Part shown: positions 17,273 through 26,242 of the stretch, in pieces
Layout of the letters: every line of letters begins with the position of its first letter
Numbering within the stretch: the first letter of the stretch is position 1
Source of the DNA: Natronolimnobius baerhuensis
Lineage (GTDB): Archaea > Halobacteriota > Halobacteria > Halobacteriales > Natrialbaceae
DNA: 64,000 nucleotides
Direction: 5' to 3'
Assembly (NCBI RefSeq): GCF_002177135.1
Contig: NZ_MWPH01000002.1
Location: forward strand, 558,001 to 622,000
The notes under the pieces: model-generated
Databases searched by the model: none
Seen by the model: only the letters and a program-made list of their open reading frames with translations
Told to the model about the DNA's origin: nothing
Program-made: the position numbers and the translations under genes

Positions 17273-18061
17273 TCAGGACGTAACTGGCCGTGCGCACTCG
17301 CCGTGCCACTCGAGTCGCCCCTCGACGGCGAGTTTCTCGAGATGCGCGACCACAGTTGCCCGTGCGAGGTCACGGACGCCAGTTAGATCCTTCTCGTAGG
17401 CTGACTCAAGGAGTTCCTCGAGCGTCGACGCACCGTTTTCGACAGCCATGTTGATTCTGGTTTCGCGGTGTTTGCGATGGGCAAGCAATCGCTCGAGGAC
17501 AGCCCGTGGGTCGTCGATGACGGGGCCGTGACCGGGGTAGAGCGCGGGCGGGGCGAGTGCCCAGAGTCGTCGAAGCGTGGTCATATACGCGCGCATATCT
17601 CCCTCCGGCGCGCCGATGACGACGCTGCCCTCGCGGACAGCACAGTCGCCACAGCAGATCGGGCCGCCCCGGCCTGCCTCGAGTGCGATATGATCGGGGG
17701 CGTGGCCGGGTGCATCGAGGATCCGGATGCGCTCACCGTCGACCTCGAGTGTTGTCCCCGGCAGGAATGTTCGGTCGGGAGACACGCCTGTTGCAGCCTG
17801 AAAGCGGTCGACGCGGCCGCATCTCGCCCAGACGGTTGCTCCCGTTCGGTTGGCATATTCAGCCACGCCACCGACGTGATCCGGATGCATATGCGTGACC
17901 AGAATGTGGGCGACCGACCGGTCGGCAAGCAGTCGCTCAAGCGCGGCTGACTCGTCTGCGGGGTCAACGAGCACCACCGGATCGGTGCCGAGAATGTAGG
18001 CGTTCGTCTCGCCGTCGGGCGCACGCGTTGTGGTCTCGACGGGACAGCGCCGGATATCCAT
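17273..18061 (-). CDS. MBL-fold metallohydrolase with C-terminal winged helix
   Basis: A 262-residue metallo-beta-lactamase-fold hydrolase. The metal motif is H57-x-H59-x-D61-H62 (THMHPDH), followed by GHAPDH and a late YPGHGP histidine. The last 70 residues (KHRETRINMAVENG onward) form the winged-helix cap of the LACTB2 or glyoxalase II-like subgroup. A thioester, RNA or phosphodiester could be the substrate. It sits next to an HTH gene on the same strand. Confidence 0.85.
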   Translation of the reverse strand: MDIRRCPVETTTRAPDGETNAYILGTDPVVLVDPADESAALERLLADRSVAHILVTHMHPDHVGGVAEYANRTGATVWARCGRVDRFQAATGVSPDRTFLPGTTLEVDGERIRILDAPGHAPDHIALEAGRGGPICCGDCAVREGSVVIGAPEGDMRAYMTTLRRLWALAPPALYPGHGPVIDDPRAVLERLLAHRKHRETRINMAVENGASTLEELLESAYEKDLTGVRDLARATVVAHLEKLAVEGRLEWHGECARPVTS

Positions 18062-18142
18062 GTACAGAGATCGGACATCGCCGTCAAAATGAGTGGCGAT
18101 GCCAGCGACTGTGAGGCTCAGTTGAAAACTCGAGGTCGTCGG

Positions 18143-18430
18143 TCAGTGTTTCAGGTAGTAGACCTGCTTGCGCGCATCGCGGAAACTGTAGCGCGACCCG
18201 ATGAGGTCGACGTCCTCGAGGCGGTTGAGTGCGTATCGAACGGTACGGTCGGGAAGCAGTGACTCCTCGGCAAGTTGCCCCTGCGAAAGCGGGGAATCGG
18301 TCTCGAGGACTTTGGCGACGAGTTTCGCGCTAGGTGGCAGATCACGGAGACGGTCGCGGTATTCGTCTTCAGACAGCGTTTCTTCGCCGGTCAGGCTGTG
18401 ATCCTCGGTGGTACTCATGCTCATACTCAT
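18143..18430 (-). CDS. MarR/TrmB-like winged-helix regulator
   Basis: A 95-residue DNA-binding protein. A winged helix covers about 28-95, with the recognition helix in LLPDRTVRYALNRLE and the wing ending QVYYLKH. Haloarchaea carry several close relatives of this type; target genes are unknown. The start is uncertain because ATG occurs at 18430, 18424 and 18418 (the protein begins MSMSMST). A TATA-like ACATATAGG lies about 40 bp upstream. Confidence 0.8.
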   Translation of the reverse strand: MSMSMSTTEDHSLTGEETLSEDEYRDRLRDLPPSAKLVAKVLETDSPLSQGQLAEESLLPDRTVRYALNRLEDVDLIGSRYSFRDARKQVYYLKH

Positions 18431-18718
18431 CTCAGCGGAGAGCGCACTGGTAAAGCTTCCCTATATGTGGATACGAAGAATGTAGTTTGTATAAAGAGTA
18501 TATATGGCATATAATCACTGTTTTAATATTTTACGTACGTCGTTAGGGGCTGGTAGAGGCGATATACTGTTCAGTCAGTCAGTCTGCGGGGAATCAACGG
18601 CACCCGTTACAGTTCCACACAACAGTGTCAGTCTCGAGTCCGTCGGTGACGACAGACTGGTCCCGCTGGATAGACTCCAGTATCGTTTTATCCTCCGGCG
18701 TCAGTAGTTGCGCCCAGT

Positions 18719-19426
18719 GTGAAAGGACAGGAGTGGTACCAGGCCGACGACGTTGCTGAGGAGTACGACGACAAACGCTTCTCAAAGGGCGGTCAGCTGA
18801 TCGACCGCCGGGAGAAAGAAGCGGTCCTCGAGGCAATCATGCCCGTCGAGGACCGGAACATCCTCGAGATCGCCTGTGGTACCGGGCGATTCACGGTGAT
18901 GCTCGCCGATCAAGGCGCAGACGTCGTTGGACTCGATATCTCAGCAGCGATGCTACAGCAAGGACGGACGAAAGCACAGCACGCCGACCTCGAGGGCACC
19001 CTCGAGTTCTTGCGGGGCGACGCTGGGCGATTGCCGTTTCCGGATGATCACTTCGATACCGTCATCGCGATGCGATTCTTCCATCTTGCGGACGATCCGG
19101 AGGCGTTCTTGCAAGAGATGCACCGTGTTTCGAACGACCAGATCGTCTTCGATACGTTCAATCGCTTTAGCGCCCGGAGCGTCTACAACTGGGCACTGCC
19201 GATGGGGTCGCGCCTCTACTCGAAAAGCGAGGTCAGTGAGTTGCTCGCCAAGACGAACCTGACGCTCGTCGATGTCGAGGACGATTTCCTCGCGCCATAC
19301 GGGCTTTACCGGGCGATTCCAAACGCCCTGGCCTCGCCGATTCGAACGCTCGATACGACGATTGGCGGCCATTCGATCCCCGACCACTTCGCCTCGGTCT
19401 CGTACTGGAACACACGCATCCGCTAA
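18719..19426 (+). CDS. Class I SAM-dependent methyltransferase
   Basis: A 235-residue methyltransferase with motif I ILEIACGTGRFTVML near 48-62, the acidic strand-2 end GLDIS, and the segment LPFPDDHFDTVIAMRFFHL typical of UbiE/small-molecule enzymes. The start codon is GTG at 18719. A TTTTATCC box about 30 bp upstream fits a leaderless transcript, which supports this start. The glycosyltransferase at 19516 follows after about 90 bp, so the two may act on the same glycan or lipid, which is inference. Confidence 0.85.
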   Translation: MKGQEWYQADDVAEEYDDKRFSKGGQLIDRREKEAVLEAIMPVEDRNILEIACGTGRFTVMLADQGADVVGLDISAAMLQQGRTKAQHADLEGTLEFLRGDAGRLPFPDDHFDTVIAMRFFHLADDPEAFLQEMHRVSNDQIVFDTFNRFSARSVYNWALPMGSRLYSKSEVSELLAKTNLTLVDVEDDFLAPYGLYRAIPNALASPIRTLDTTIGGHSIPDHFASVSYWNTRIR

Positions 19427-19515
19427 CTCGAGTCTCGAGGGTGGGCGTGAGTCGAGTGTCGGCCAGTGAAGCGGAACCCACGTACTTTTACTATCGAGGA
19501 GTGCTACCGAGATGT

Positions 19516-20460
19516 ATGGAGCTCTCGGTAGTCATCTCGACGCTCAACGACCGAGAGCAACTGCTGTCGTGTCTTGATGCAGTCAGCAATCGAACCCCCG
19601 ATTCGACCGAACTTATCGTCGTCAACGGCCCATCTTCGGATGGGACGACCGGCATGGTTCGCCAACGGTCTGATATCGACGTGCTCGTCGAAATTTCCGA
19701 ACGGAACCCCAACGTCTCCCGAAACGCCGGCCTCGAGGCTGCGACGGGTGACGTCGTTGCGTTCCTAAACGGCGAGTACGCAGTCGAACGCGGCTGGTAC
19801 AGCGCTATCAAGCGCACACTCGAGGGCACAGATGATGGCGCCGACCAACCCACAGCCGATGTCGTCTCCGGCCCCGTCACTGGTGAGAATCGCTTCGATA
19901 GGGTCGATCCCCGAACGCCACAGACGGTCGCCAGACGCGAGATTGCGCTGTTCGATGGCGACAACGTCGCGTTCGACCGGACCGTCCTCGACGCACTAGA
20001 TGGCTTCGACGAGTACCTCGAGACTGGCGGTGCTCGGGACTGTGCACACCGCGTCGCCGGATTAGGATTCGACGTCGACTGGTCGATGGAGATGGCCGTC
20101 CGGCGAGAAATCGGCACTGACGGGGGCACAGCCGACCCCAAGTGGGGGGAAACGTATCGCGGGCTGACCTATCGACTCGCAAAAAACTACGGACCGCGCC
20201 CGACAGTACTCGCCAGAACAGTCGGCAGTGGTCTGCGGGATGGTGTCTCGAACGTGTGCGGTATTTTCTCCGGGGAGTCGACCCCGACTGGCTGGTTTTC
20301 GAACGGGCTCGAGGTTGTCACCAACGCTGCGGGCGGCTTCGTCGACGGATTGCGCGCCCGCTACAGTGATCGGTCACAACAGCGCAATCCGAACGGCGTC
20401 TCAGCGCGCCACGACCGCGCGGTGCAGTTGTACGATCAGCGTGAGTCGGCCGACGACTAA
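19516..20460 (+). CDS. Family 2 glycosyltransferase
   Basis: A 314-residue GT-A glycosyltransferase. The N terminus SVVISTLNDREQLLSCLDAV is typical, as is SRNAGLEAATGDVVAFLN. The usual metal-binding D-x-D that should follow is replaced by N-G-E (FLNGEY), so metal use or activity may differ. The C-terminal 90 residues contain RLAKNYGPRPTVLARTVGSG, probably a membrane-surface helix. It overlaps by 4 bp the 3' end of the opposite-strand membrane protein. The ATG at 19516 is preferred over the upstream GTG. Confidence 0.8.
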   Translation: MELSVVISTLNDREQLLSCLDAVSNRTPDSTELIVVNGPSSDGTTGMVRQRSDIDVLVEISERNPNVSRNAGLEAATGDVVAFLNGEYAVERGWYSAIKRTLEGTDDGADQPTADVVSGPVTGENRFDRVDPRTPQTVARREIALFDGDNVAFDRTVLDALDGFDEYLETGGARDCAHRVAGLGFDVDWSMEMAVRREIGTDGGTADPKWGETYRGLTYRLAKNYGPRPTVLARTVGSGLRDGVSNVCGIFSGESTPTGWFSNGLEVVTNAAGGFVDGLRARYSDRSQQRNPNGVSARHDRAVQLYDQRESADD

Positions 20461-20807
20461 TCGACGAACATGGCGTAGATGTAGAGTCCAACGCCGATAA
20501 AGACGGCATACGACGAGATGTCGTTGAGGACGCCGAGTGCGGTAAGCAAATACCCAAACTGCAAGACCCCACCAGCGATGAGACAGCCAGCCGCGATGAC
20601 GAGTGGTGAGGTACTCTCGCGTGCCGGAGCCTGCTGGTAGAGGACAAAACCGACACCAATCGCGATCAAGCCGAACATAATCTCCGCTGCAAGCAGTGCA
20701 AGCGGTTGATTCGCGACGGCAGCGTAGCCGATCAGCATGAAGTAGACAAGCAGGGCAGCAAACACCCCACGATTGACTCGTGCCGGAAGTTCGTTGACGC
20801 CGCTCAT
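20457..20807 (-). CDS. Small four-helix membrane protein
   Basis: A 116-residue protein with four evident hydrophobic helices: about 13-31 (VFAALLVYFMLIGYAAV), 36-54, 66-84 and 92-114. No catalytic motif is seen. It is the last gene of the lonB-CPBP operon. A GTG at 20837, immediately after the CPBP stop, is a possible longer start (126 residues). Function is unknown; its position suggests a role at the membrane with the two proteases upstream. Confidence 0.7.
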   Translation of the reverse strand: MSGVNELPARVNRGVFAALLVYFMLIGYAAVANQPLALLAAEIMFGLIAIGVGFVLYQQAPARESTSPLVIAAGCLIAGGVLQFGYLLTALGVLNDISSYAVFIGVGLYIYAMFVD

Positions 20808-20837
20808 ATCGTACTCAGAGAGGCGAACGCCGCTCAC

Positions 20838-21755
20838 TTAGCTGTGACTGTCTCTTTTGTGGGCATTCGTTTCCCCCTCGAGTCCGCTCGCCCAGTCGCG
20901 GTCGAACCCTTCGTGGACGATGAACTCGAGGGCGTTGATGAGGTAGTGTGCGACGACGACGACGAGGAAACTTCCGCTGACGATGAAAAGTACGGCGAGT
21001 GCAAAGCCCAGTGTGCCGGTGACGATGATGCCGACCGAGCCCTGGATGCCGTGGCCGAGTGCGAACGCGAGCGACGAGAGGAGTGCGAGGAGCCAGGGGT
21101 CAACCCCATAGTGTGTTGAGATGACGCCGATCAGTGCCGCACGAAAGAGCAGTTCCTCGAAGACGGCGATAATGGGAAGCACACCGACCAACAGGATGAT
21201 CCACCCGCGAGCCGATTCCGGGGCAAGCAGTTCGCGCAACTGCTCGTCGTGTGTAAACCCAACCCGGGTCGCGACGGCCGCGCCAATCTCGTTTGCGACG
21301 TAGAGGACGAGCCCAGCCAGCGCGCCAACGAGCAACCCCATCACGAGGTAGGATCGCGAAAACTCGATTCCGAGCGCACTTGCTGGAATCGCGGTGTAGA
21401 CCGCAGCCCCGATCAGGACGAACGCGAACAGCCCCTGTGAGAGTGCGACATTCGCGAGCACCATCCCACTCGAGAGGTCAGATGGATCAATGTCGTCGCC
21501 TCGAGCGTCGTTGTGACTGGATGTCTCGTTTTCAGGAAGCGAGTCCTCGAGCGGCGCTGATTCGCTTACTGCCGTCGAGTCTTCGGTCGGCCCTTCAGTC
21601 GACGCATCTGCTGGCGCGGGACCAGTCTGGGCCTCGTGATGCTGGTCGGAAGCAGCCCCGGCGCTATCGAACGATGACTGCGTGAGATGTGATAAAACGA
21701 GCAGCAACACGAGGACGACGCCCGTAATGCCGACGAACGTCGCCCACTGGGTCAT
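20838..21755 (-). CDS. CPBP-family intramembrane metalloprotease
   Basis: A 305-residue membrane protease of the CAAX/Abi (CPBP) family. It has an N-terminal helix, an acidic Ser/Thr-rich linker and then a multi-helix domain carrying the three motifs: EELLFR (E-E-x3-R), FALGH, and HYLIN (H-x3-N). It begins 2 bp after the lonB stop codon (21760-21762 on the complement), so it is co-transcribed and perhaps translationally coupled with lonB. Together they may form a membrane protein quality-control unit. Confidence 0.88.
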   Translation of the reverse strand: MTQWATFVGITGVVLVLLLVLSHLTQSSFDSAGAASDQHHEAQTGPAPADASTEGPTEDSTAVSESAPLEDSLPENETSSHNDARGDDIDPSDLSSGMVLANVALSQGLFAFVLIGAAVYTAIPASALGIEFSRSYLVMGLLVGALAGLVLYVANEIGAAVATRVGFTHDEQLRELLAPESARGWIILLVGVLPIIAVFEELLFRAALIGVISTHYGVDPWLLALLSSLAFALGHGIQGSVGIIVTGTLGFALAVLFIVSGSFLVVVVAHYLINALEFIVHEGFDRDWASGLEGETNAHKRDSHS

Positions 21756-21759
21756 ACAG

Positions 21760-24000
21760 TTACTGTGGGCTTGGGTTCGACCCGCTTGCGGAGCCGACAG
21801 TACTCTGGCTCTGGTCGAACGCCGACTCCGTGATCGCTTTGAGTCGGTCGACCAGCGAGTCTTTCTTCGGTTCGCCCATCAGGGCGACGTCGAGCACTTC
21901 GCTGATGTTCGCACACGGAATGATCTCGACCATCTCCTCGTACTCATCTTCGATCATCACGTCCTGTTCGTTGGCCTTCGGAATGATGACCTTCGAACAG
22001 CCGGCTTTTGCAGCGGCTTCGATCTTGTGGGTGACCCCACCGACAGGCAGGACATCTCCGCGCACGGAGAGCGAGCCAGTCATCGCGACCGACTGATCGA
22101 CCGGAATGTCCTCGAGTGCGCTAATGACGGCTGTTGCCACCGTAATGGAGGCGGAGTCGCCGTCGACGCCCTGCTGGCCGGCCTGGACGAACTGGATGTG
22201 GATGTCTTTCTCCGAGAGATCGACGTCGGAGAACTTCTTGATGATCGCCGAGACGTTCTGGACGGATTCCTCGGCCATCTCCTGAAGCTTCCCGGTAGCG
22301 ATTACCTGTCCGCCACCCTGTGCGGGCGCGATTTCGGCCATAACAGGCAGCATGATACCGGAGTCTTCGCCCATGACTGCGAGGCCGTTGACGCGGCCCT
22401 CGACGCCGTCGTTGGTGACCTGCAATTCGTAGTCCTTGCGGCGTTCGATGTAGTCATCAGCGAGCTGTTGCTCGATGGAGCGCGAGCGCTGTTTGGCCTG
22501 CAGGACGTCATCGCGCGTGGTGAGGTCGCGGTCCTCTGCACGGGCGATGTCACCTGCGACGCGGACCAGTCCACCGAGGCTCCGGAAGTGCAGCGTCAGG
22601 TGGTTCTTCCGACCCGAGCGACGCTTGGCCTCGAGGATGAGTTCCTCGACGGCCTCGCGCTCGAAGTGGGGGAGTCGGCCGTCGCGTTCGACCTCCTGGG
22701 CGACGAAGCGTGCGTACTTTCGGCGCATTTCGGGGGTGGACTCGATGGTGTCCTCCATGTAGACCTCGTACCCGTACCCTTTGACACGGTTCCGGAGTGC
22801 GGGGTGCATGTTTTCCATCGCATCGAGGTTCCCGGCAGCGATCATGACGAAGTCACAGGGGACGGGTTCGGTCTGGACCATCGCGCCCGAGGAGCGCTCG
22901 GACTGGCCGGTGATCGAGAACTCGCCTTCCTGAATCGCCGTCATGAGCTTCTGCTGGGTGCGCACGTCGAGCGTGTTGATCTCGTCGACGAACAGCACAC
23001 CTTTGTTAGATTTGTGGATCGAACCCGGTTCGACGCGGTCGTGAGACGGCGTCTCCATGCCACCGGACTGGAACGGGTCGTGGCGAACGTCACCGAGCAG
23101 TGCACCGGCGTGGGCACCGGTTGCGTCCTCGAATGGGGCCTGGCGCTGATCGCCGTTGTCGACGATCATGTTCGGCACCATCGCATCCGTTCCACGTGAG
23201 GTGTAGCGGAAGATCAACCAGATAATACCTGCAGCAAGGATGCCAAGCAGGATGTTGACCGTCAAGAGCGCGTAGCCGATGACGATGGCGATGATGATCC
23301 ACATCAGGATCGAACGCATCTGGTTTCGCTTGCGGGCTTCTTCCTTGTGGGCGTCGATGATCTGTTCGCCCTTCCCCGCCGGCACCGTCCGAACCTTCGG
23401 TGCGTTGCCGTCGTCGGGGTTGTGATAGACCAGAACGTCCTGCAGATCCTCCTGTGGAAGGAGTTGGCTCATCGCTTTCGCCAGCATCGACTTCCCGGTC
23501 CCGGGAGAGCCGATCATCATCACGTGCCGGCGCTGTTTTGCCGCCTTGATGATGATGTCTCGAGCCTCGTCCTGTCCGATGACCTGATCGACGAGTCGGT
23601 CGGGAACCTCGATATCTTCGGTCGAGTCGACCATCAGTCCGCCAAGGAGGTCGTCCTCGGCGTTCTCCTCGTCGATTTCGACGCCTGGATCGACATCGAC
23701 AGTGCTGCCGAGATCGTTGACTGTCTCGATCTCGTCCTCGTCGTCCTCGACTGTCTCAGACGGGTCGATACCCGACTCTGGGTCAGGGTCTGCGTCTGGA
23801 TCTGACTCCTGATTCTGATCCTGAACTACCCCACCGACCGATTCGTCGGTGGTATCGCGCCGCTCACCCTCCTCCTCGAGTGGTGACCGGGATCCCTGAC
23901 GCTCTGGATCTGCATCCTCGTGGTGCTCCCGCTGGGTGTCATCGGAAGCAGATCCCGGAGCGTCTTCGGGAGGGTCGTCAACGTTCGTATCGTTGCTCAT
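21760..24000 (-). CDS. lonB: Archaeal membrane-anchored ATP-dependent protease LonB
   Basis: A 746-residue AAA+ protease. After an unusually long acidic N-terminal tail (about 120 residues), Walker A is GSPGTGKS at 164-171. Two transmembrane helices at 231-245 and 248-264 are inserted in the AAA+ module, the archaeal LonB hallmark. Walker B is VLFVDE at 335-340. The Lon protease domain carries the Ser-Lys dyad S616 (GDSAS) and K659. In haloarchaea LonB controls membrane protein and carotenoid enzyme turnover and is usually essential. A TATA-like AGTATATC lies about 40 bp upstream. The CPBP protease follows at once. Confidence 0.96.
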   Translation of the reverse strand: MSNDTNVDDPPEDAPGSASDDTQREHHEDADPERQGSRSPLEEEGERRDTTDESVGGVVQDQNQESDPDADPDPESGIDPSETVEDDEDEIETVNDLGSTVDVDPGVEIDEENAEDDLLGGLMVDSTEDIEVPDRLVDQVIGQDEARDIIIKAAKQRRHVMMIGSPGTGKSMLAKAMSQLLPQEDLQDVLVYHNPDDGNAPKVRTVPAGKGEQIIDAHKEEARKRNQMRSILMWIIIAIVIGYALLTVNILLGILAAGIIWLIFRYTSRGTDAMVPNMIVDNGDQRQAPFEDATGAHAGALLGDVRHDPFQSGGMETPSHDRVEPGSIHKSNKGVLFVDEINTLDVRTQQKLMTAIQEGEFSITGQSERSSGAMVQTEPVPCDFVMIAAGNLDAMENMHPALRNRVKGYGYEVYMEDTIESTPEMRRKYARFVAQEVERDGRLPHFEREAVEELILEAKRRSGRKNHLTLHFRSLGGLVRVAGDIARAEDRDLTTRDDVLQAKQRSRSIEQQLADDYIERRKDYELQVTNDGVEGRVNGLAVMGEDSGIMLPVMAEIAPAQGGGQVIATGKLQEMAEESVQNVSAIIKKFSDVDLSEKDIHIQFVQAGQQGVDGDSASITVATAVISALEDIPVDQSVAMTGSLSVRGDVLPVGGVTHKIEAAAKAGCSKVIIPKANEQDVMIEDEYEEMVEIIPCANISEVLDVALMGEPKKDSLVDRLKAITESAFDQSQSTVGSASGSNPSPQ

Positions 24001-24157
24001 AGAACTCTGTTCAGTACGTGATTCGAAGGGATTGCGACTGATATACTTTCTCCATGCGGAGGATGGTGTCAGTGGTAGAAACAGCCTGATACAGCGTCCG
24101 AAACGCAGGTTTACGATTGGGACGACATGGACTCGAGTTTATATCCTGTGGGAAACA

Positions 24158-24189
24158 GAGACGGTCTGGATCACTGATTAGACCGTCTC
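24158..24189. promoter_or_regulatory. 10-bp perfect inverted repeat between lonB and nadM
   Basis: GAGACGGTCT at 24158-24167 and AGACCGTCTC at 24180-24189 form a perfect stem with a 12-base spacer. A strong TATA-like TTTATATCC (24138-24146) lies just upstream on the + strand, placing a transcription start near or inside the repeat. It could be an operator or a 5' hairpin of the nadM transcript. Confidence 0.5.
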
Positions 24190-24269
24190 AAAGCAACTGT
24201 CACCGAGTCGAGACAATCTTGCACTGAAACTCGCCACGCTTAAGCGCCGCGGCCGAACACGTTTCGCCA

Positions 24270-24788
24270 ATGACTCGGGGGTTCTACATCGGGCGCTTCC
24301 AGCCGTTTCACAACGGCCACCGGAGTATGGTCGAGCAAATCGCAGACGAAGTCGACGAACTGATCCTCGGCATCGGGAGTGCCGATGACTCCCACACCGT
24401 ACGGAACCCGTTTACTGCCGGCGAGCGCATCATGATGATCACCAAAGCGCTCGTTGAGTACGATCTCGTGACCTACGCCGTCCCAATCGAGGACTTAGAG
24501 CGCAACTCGGTGTGGGTGAGCCACGTCCAGAGCATGAGCCCGGATTTCGACGTTGCGTACTCGAACAACCCGCTCGTGATCCAACTCTTTCGCGAGGCCG
24601 ACATCGAAATCCGCCAGTCGCCGATGTTCAACCGCGAGGTCCTCGAGGGCAGTGAAGTTCGCGAGCGGATGATCACCGGCGGCGACTGGCAGTCGCTGGT
24701 TCCGGACGCCGTCGTCGAAGTTGTCGACGAAATCGGCGGCATCGAGCGTATTCAGATGATCAGCGATACGGATTCGAACGGCACGTAA
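24270..24788 (+). CDS. nadM: Nicotinamide-nucleotide adenylyltransferase (archaeal)
   Basis: A 172-residue enzyme that adenylates NMN to NAD+. The nucleotidyltransferase signature GRFQPFHNGH is at residues 8-17, with the paired histidines of the H-x-G-H type. The archaeal GSADDSHTVRNPFTAGER segment and a late GSEVRERM (in the place of ISSTxxR) follow. Length is standard. The SAM hydroxide adenosyltransferase gene follows 94 bp downstream on the same strand. Confidence 0.93.
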   Translation: MTRGFYIGRFQPFHNGHRSMVEQIADEVDELILGIGSADDSHTVRNPFTAGERIMMITKALVEYDLVTYAVPIEDLERNSVWVSHVQSMSPDFDVAYSNNPLVIQLFREADIEIRQSPMFNREVLEGSEVRERMITGGDWQSLVPDAVVEVVDEIGGIERIQMISDTDSNGT

Positions 24789-24882
24789 TACGGCCACAAA
24801 TTGAGTTGCTGGCCAACAGTGTGTGGGAACCACCGCTTTCGAGTCCCCGCCAACTTTCTCCCTCGCTCTCTTCACCTCGAGT

Positions 24883-25731
24883 ATGATCACCCTCACCTCT
24901 GACTTCGGGACGCCCTATCCGGCAGCGATGAAGGGCGTGCTGTGTCAGCGAACGGACGCCCGTCTGGTCGATATTGCGCACGATTTCCCCCGACAGGACG
25001 TTCGCGCCGCTGCGTTCTGGCTCCGGGAAACGCTGCCGTACTTCCCGCCGGCGACTCACCTCGTGGTCGTCGACCCCGGCGTCGGCACCGACCGCAACGC
25101 GCTGGTACTCCGTGCGGGTGAGCACACACTGGTCGGTCCCGACAACGGCGTTCTCAGGCCCGTCGCCAGACGACTCGTGGGCGATGGCCCACTCGAGGCG
25201 TACGTCATCGACGAGTCTCGGCTCGAGCGAGTCGAACCCACTGTCGAGTCGGCTCAGGCCCATGCAATGGCCTCGAGTCGAGACAACGCGGGACCGGCGA
25301 GTAACACGTTTCACGGCCGGGACGTGTTCGCCCCCGCCGCTGCGGCCGTCCACGACACGCCACTCGAGGCGCTCGAGGAGTGTGCCTTTCTCGAGCAGGG
25401 TACCATCGGGACGTGTGTCGACTGTGAGCTACCCGCGGCGACACTCGAGGCGGACGGGACGCGGGCGACCGGCGAGGTACTGGTCGTCGACGACTTCGGG
25501 AACGTCATTACGAACGTCCCGGGCGAGTTCCTTGGAGATTGCCAGCACGTCGTCGCGAACGGCGAGACAGTTTCCGCCGGTGAGACGTTCGCCGCAGTCG
25601 CTGTCGGAGAGCGCCTCGCAACTGTTGGGAGCCATGGCTACGTCGAACTCGATGTCAATCAGGGACGGGGCGACGAGGCGTTCGGACTCGAGGCCGGAGA
25701 TCGAATTATCCTCGAGACGGCGGAGCTGTAG
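24883..25731 (+). CDS. SAM hydroxide adenosyltransferase (DUF62 family)
   Basis: A 282-residue DUF62 enzyme, expected to split S-adenosylmethionine with hydroxide to adenosine and methionine; the family includes fluorinases and chlorinases. The start ITLTSDFGTPYPAAMKG is diagnostic, with D7 binding the ribose. FHGRDVFAPAAA in the middle and DDFGNVITNV near the C-terminal domain are also family motifs. No halide-pocket signature of a fluorinase is evident. The ATG at 24883 fits the conserved N terminus. It sits with nadM, both handling adenosine chemistry. Confidence 0.9.
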   Translation: MITLTSDFGTPYPAAMKGVLCQRTDARLVDIAHDFPRQDVRAAAFWLRETLPYFPPATHLVVVDPGVGTDRNALVLRAGEHTLVGPDNGVLRPVARRLVGDGPLEAYVIDESRLERVEPTVESAQAHAMASSRDNAGPASNTFHGRDVFAPAAAAVHDTPLEALEECAFLEQGTIGTCVDCELPAATLEADGTRATGEVLVVDDFGNVITNVPGEFLGDCQHVVANGETVSAGETFAAVAVGERLATVGSHGYVELDVNQGRGDEAFGLEAGDRIILETAEL

Positions 25732-25780
25732 TGAGTGTCGCCTCGAGGACGACGGTAGCGGTACCGCGACCGGCCACGTC

Positions 25781-26143
25781 TCACAACGGGACTTCGTCGC
25801 GGGGATCGATGATAATCTCTCCGTCTGCGTCGACGGTTATCTGACAGCGTTCGTATCTGAACGAAACTGACCCGGAGACTGTGCGGCTCTCTGCTCCCCA
25901 GTGCGTACAGAGTGCGTTCAACGCATCCGGATTGATGTGGTCGCCGAGCGCCTCAAGGTCGGCAATCTCTGTCTCGAGGGCGGTTGCGACGCCGACCAGC
26001 AATCTGGTTGTAATCGGCTCGTAAGCCTCGCTATCGTACCAGCTATGGTAGGTCCCACGACCCGGATCGTAGTAGAGTGAGTGCCCGATGTCGGTGTCGA
26101 TCACTACCAACCGGTCAGTTTTCCGTGACGTTATGTCGGGCAT
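25781..26143 (-). CDS. HalOD1 output-domain protein
   Basis: A 120-residue stand-alone halobacterial output domain (HalOD1): a helical segment ITTRLLVGVATALETEIADLEALGDHINPDALNALC followed by a beta hairpin VSFRYERCQITVDADGEIII. This domain is usually the C-terminal output of haloarchaeal response regulators; alone its role is unknown. It is convergent with the DUF62 gene. A decayed copy of the same domain lies at 54412-54595. Confidence 0.85.
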   Translation of the reverse strand: MPDITSRKTDRLVVIDTDIGHSLYYDPGRGTYHSWYDSEAYEPITTRLLVGVATALETEIADLEALGDHINPDALNALCTHWGAESRTVSGSVSFRYERCQITVDADGEIIIDPRDEVPL

Positions 26144-26242
26144 ATCAGAGTATAATGGTTGTTAACACATAACAGTATCGGCCAATTGATACTACCTGCT
26201 GTAGTAACAGTCTCGAAAAGCAAAAACGGGCGGTGGTGTGGT

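Noticed and set aside
18594-18720. Minus-strand stretch with good codon bias ending in WNCNGC
   Set aside because: It lacks a start codon close to the biased part and overlaps the promoter region of the methyltransferase; too little to call a gene.
21682-23199. A 505-codon ORF on the + strand across lonB
   Set aside because: It is antisense to a fully conserved LonB with intact Walker and Ser-Lys motifs.
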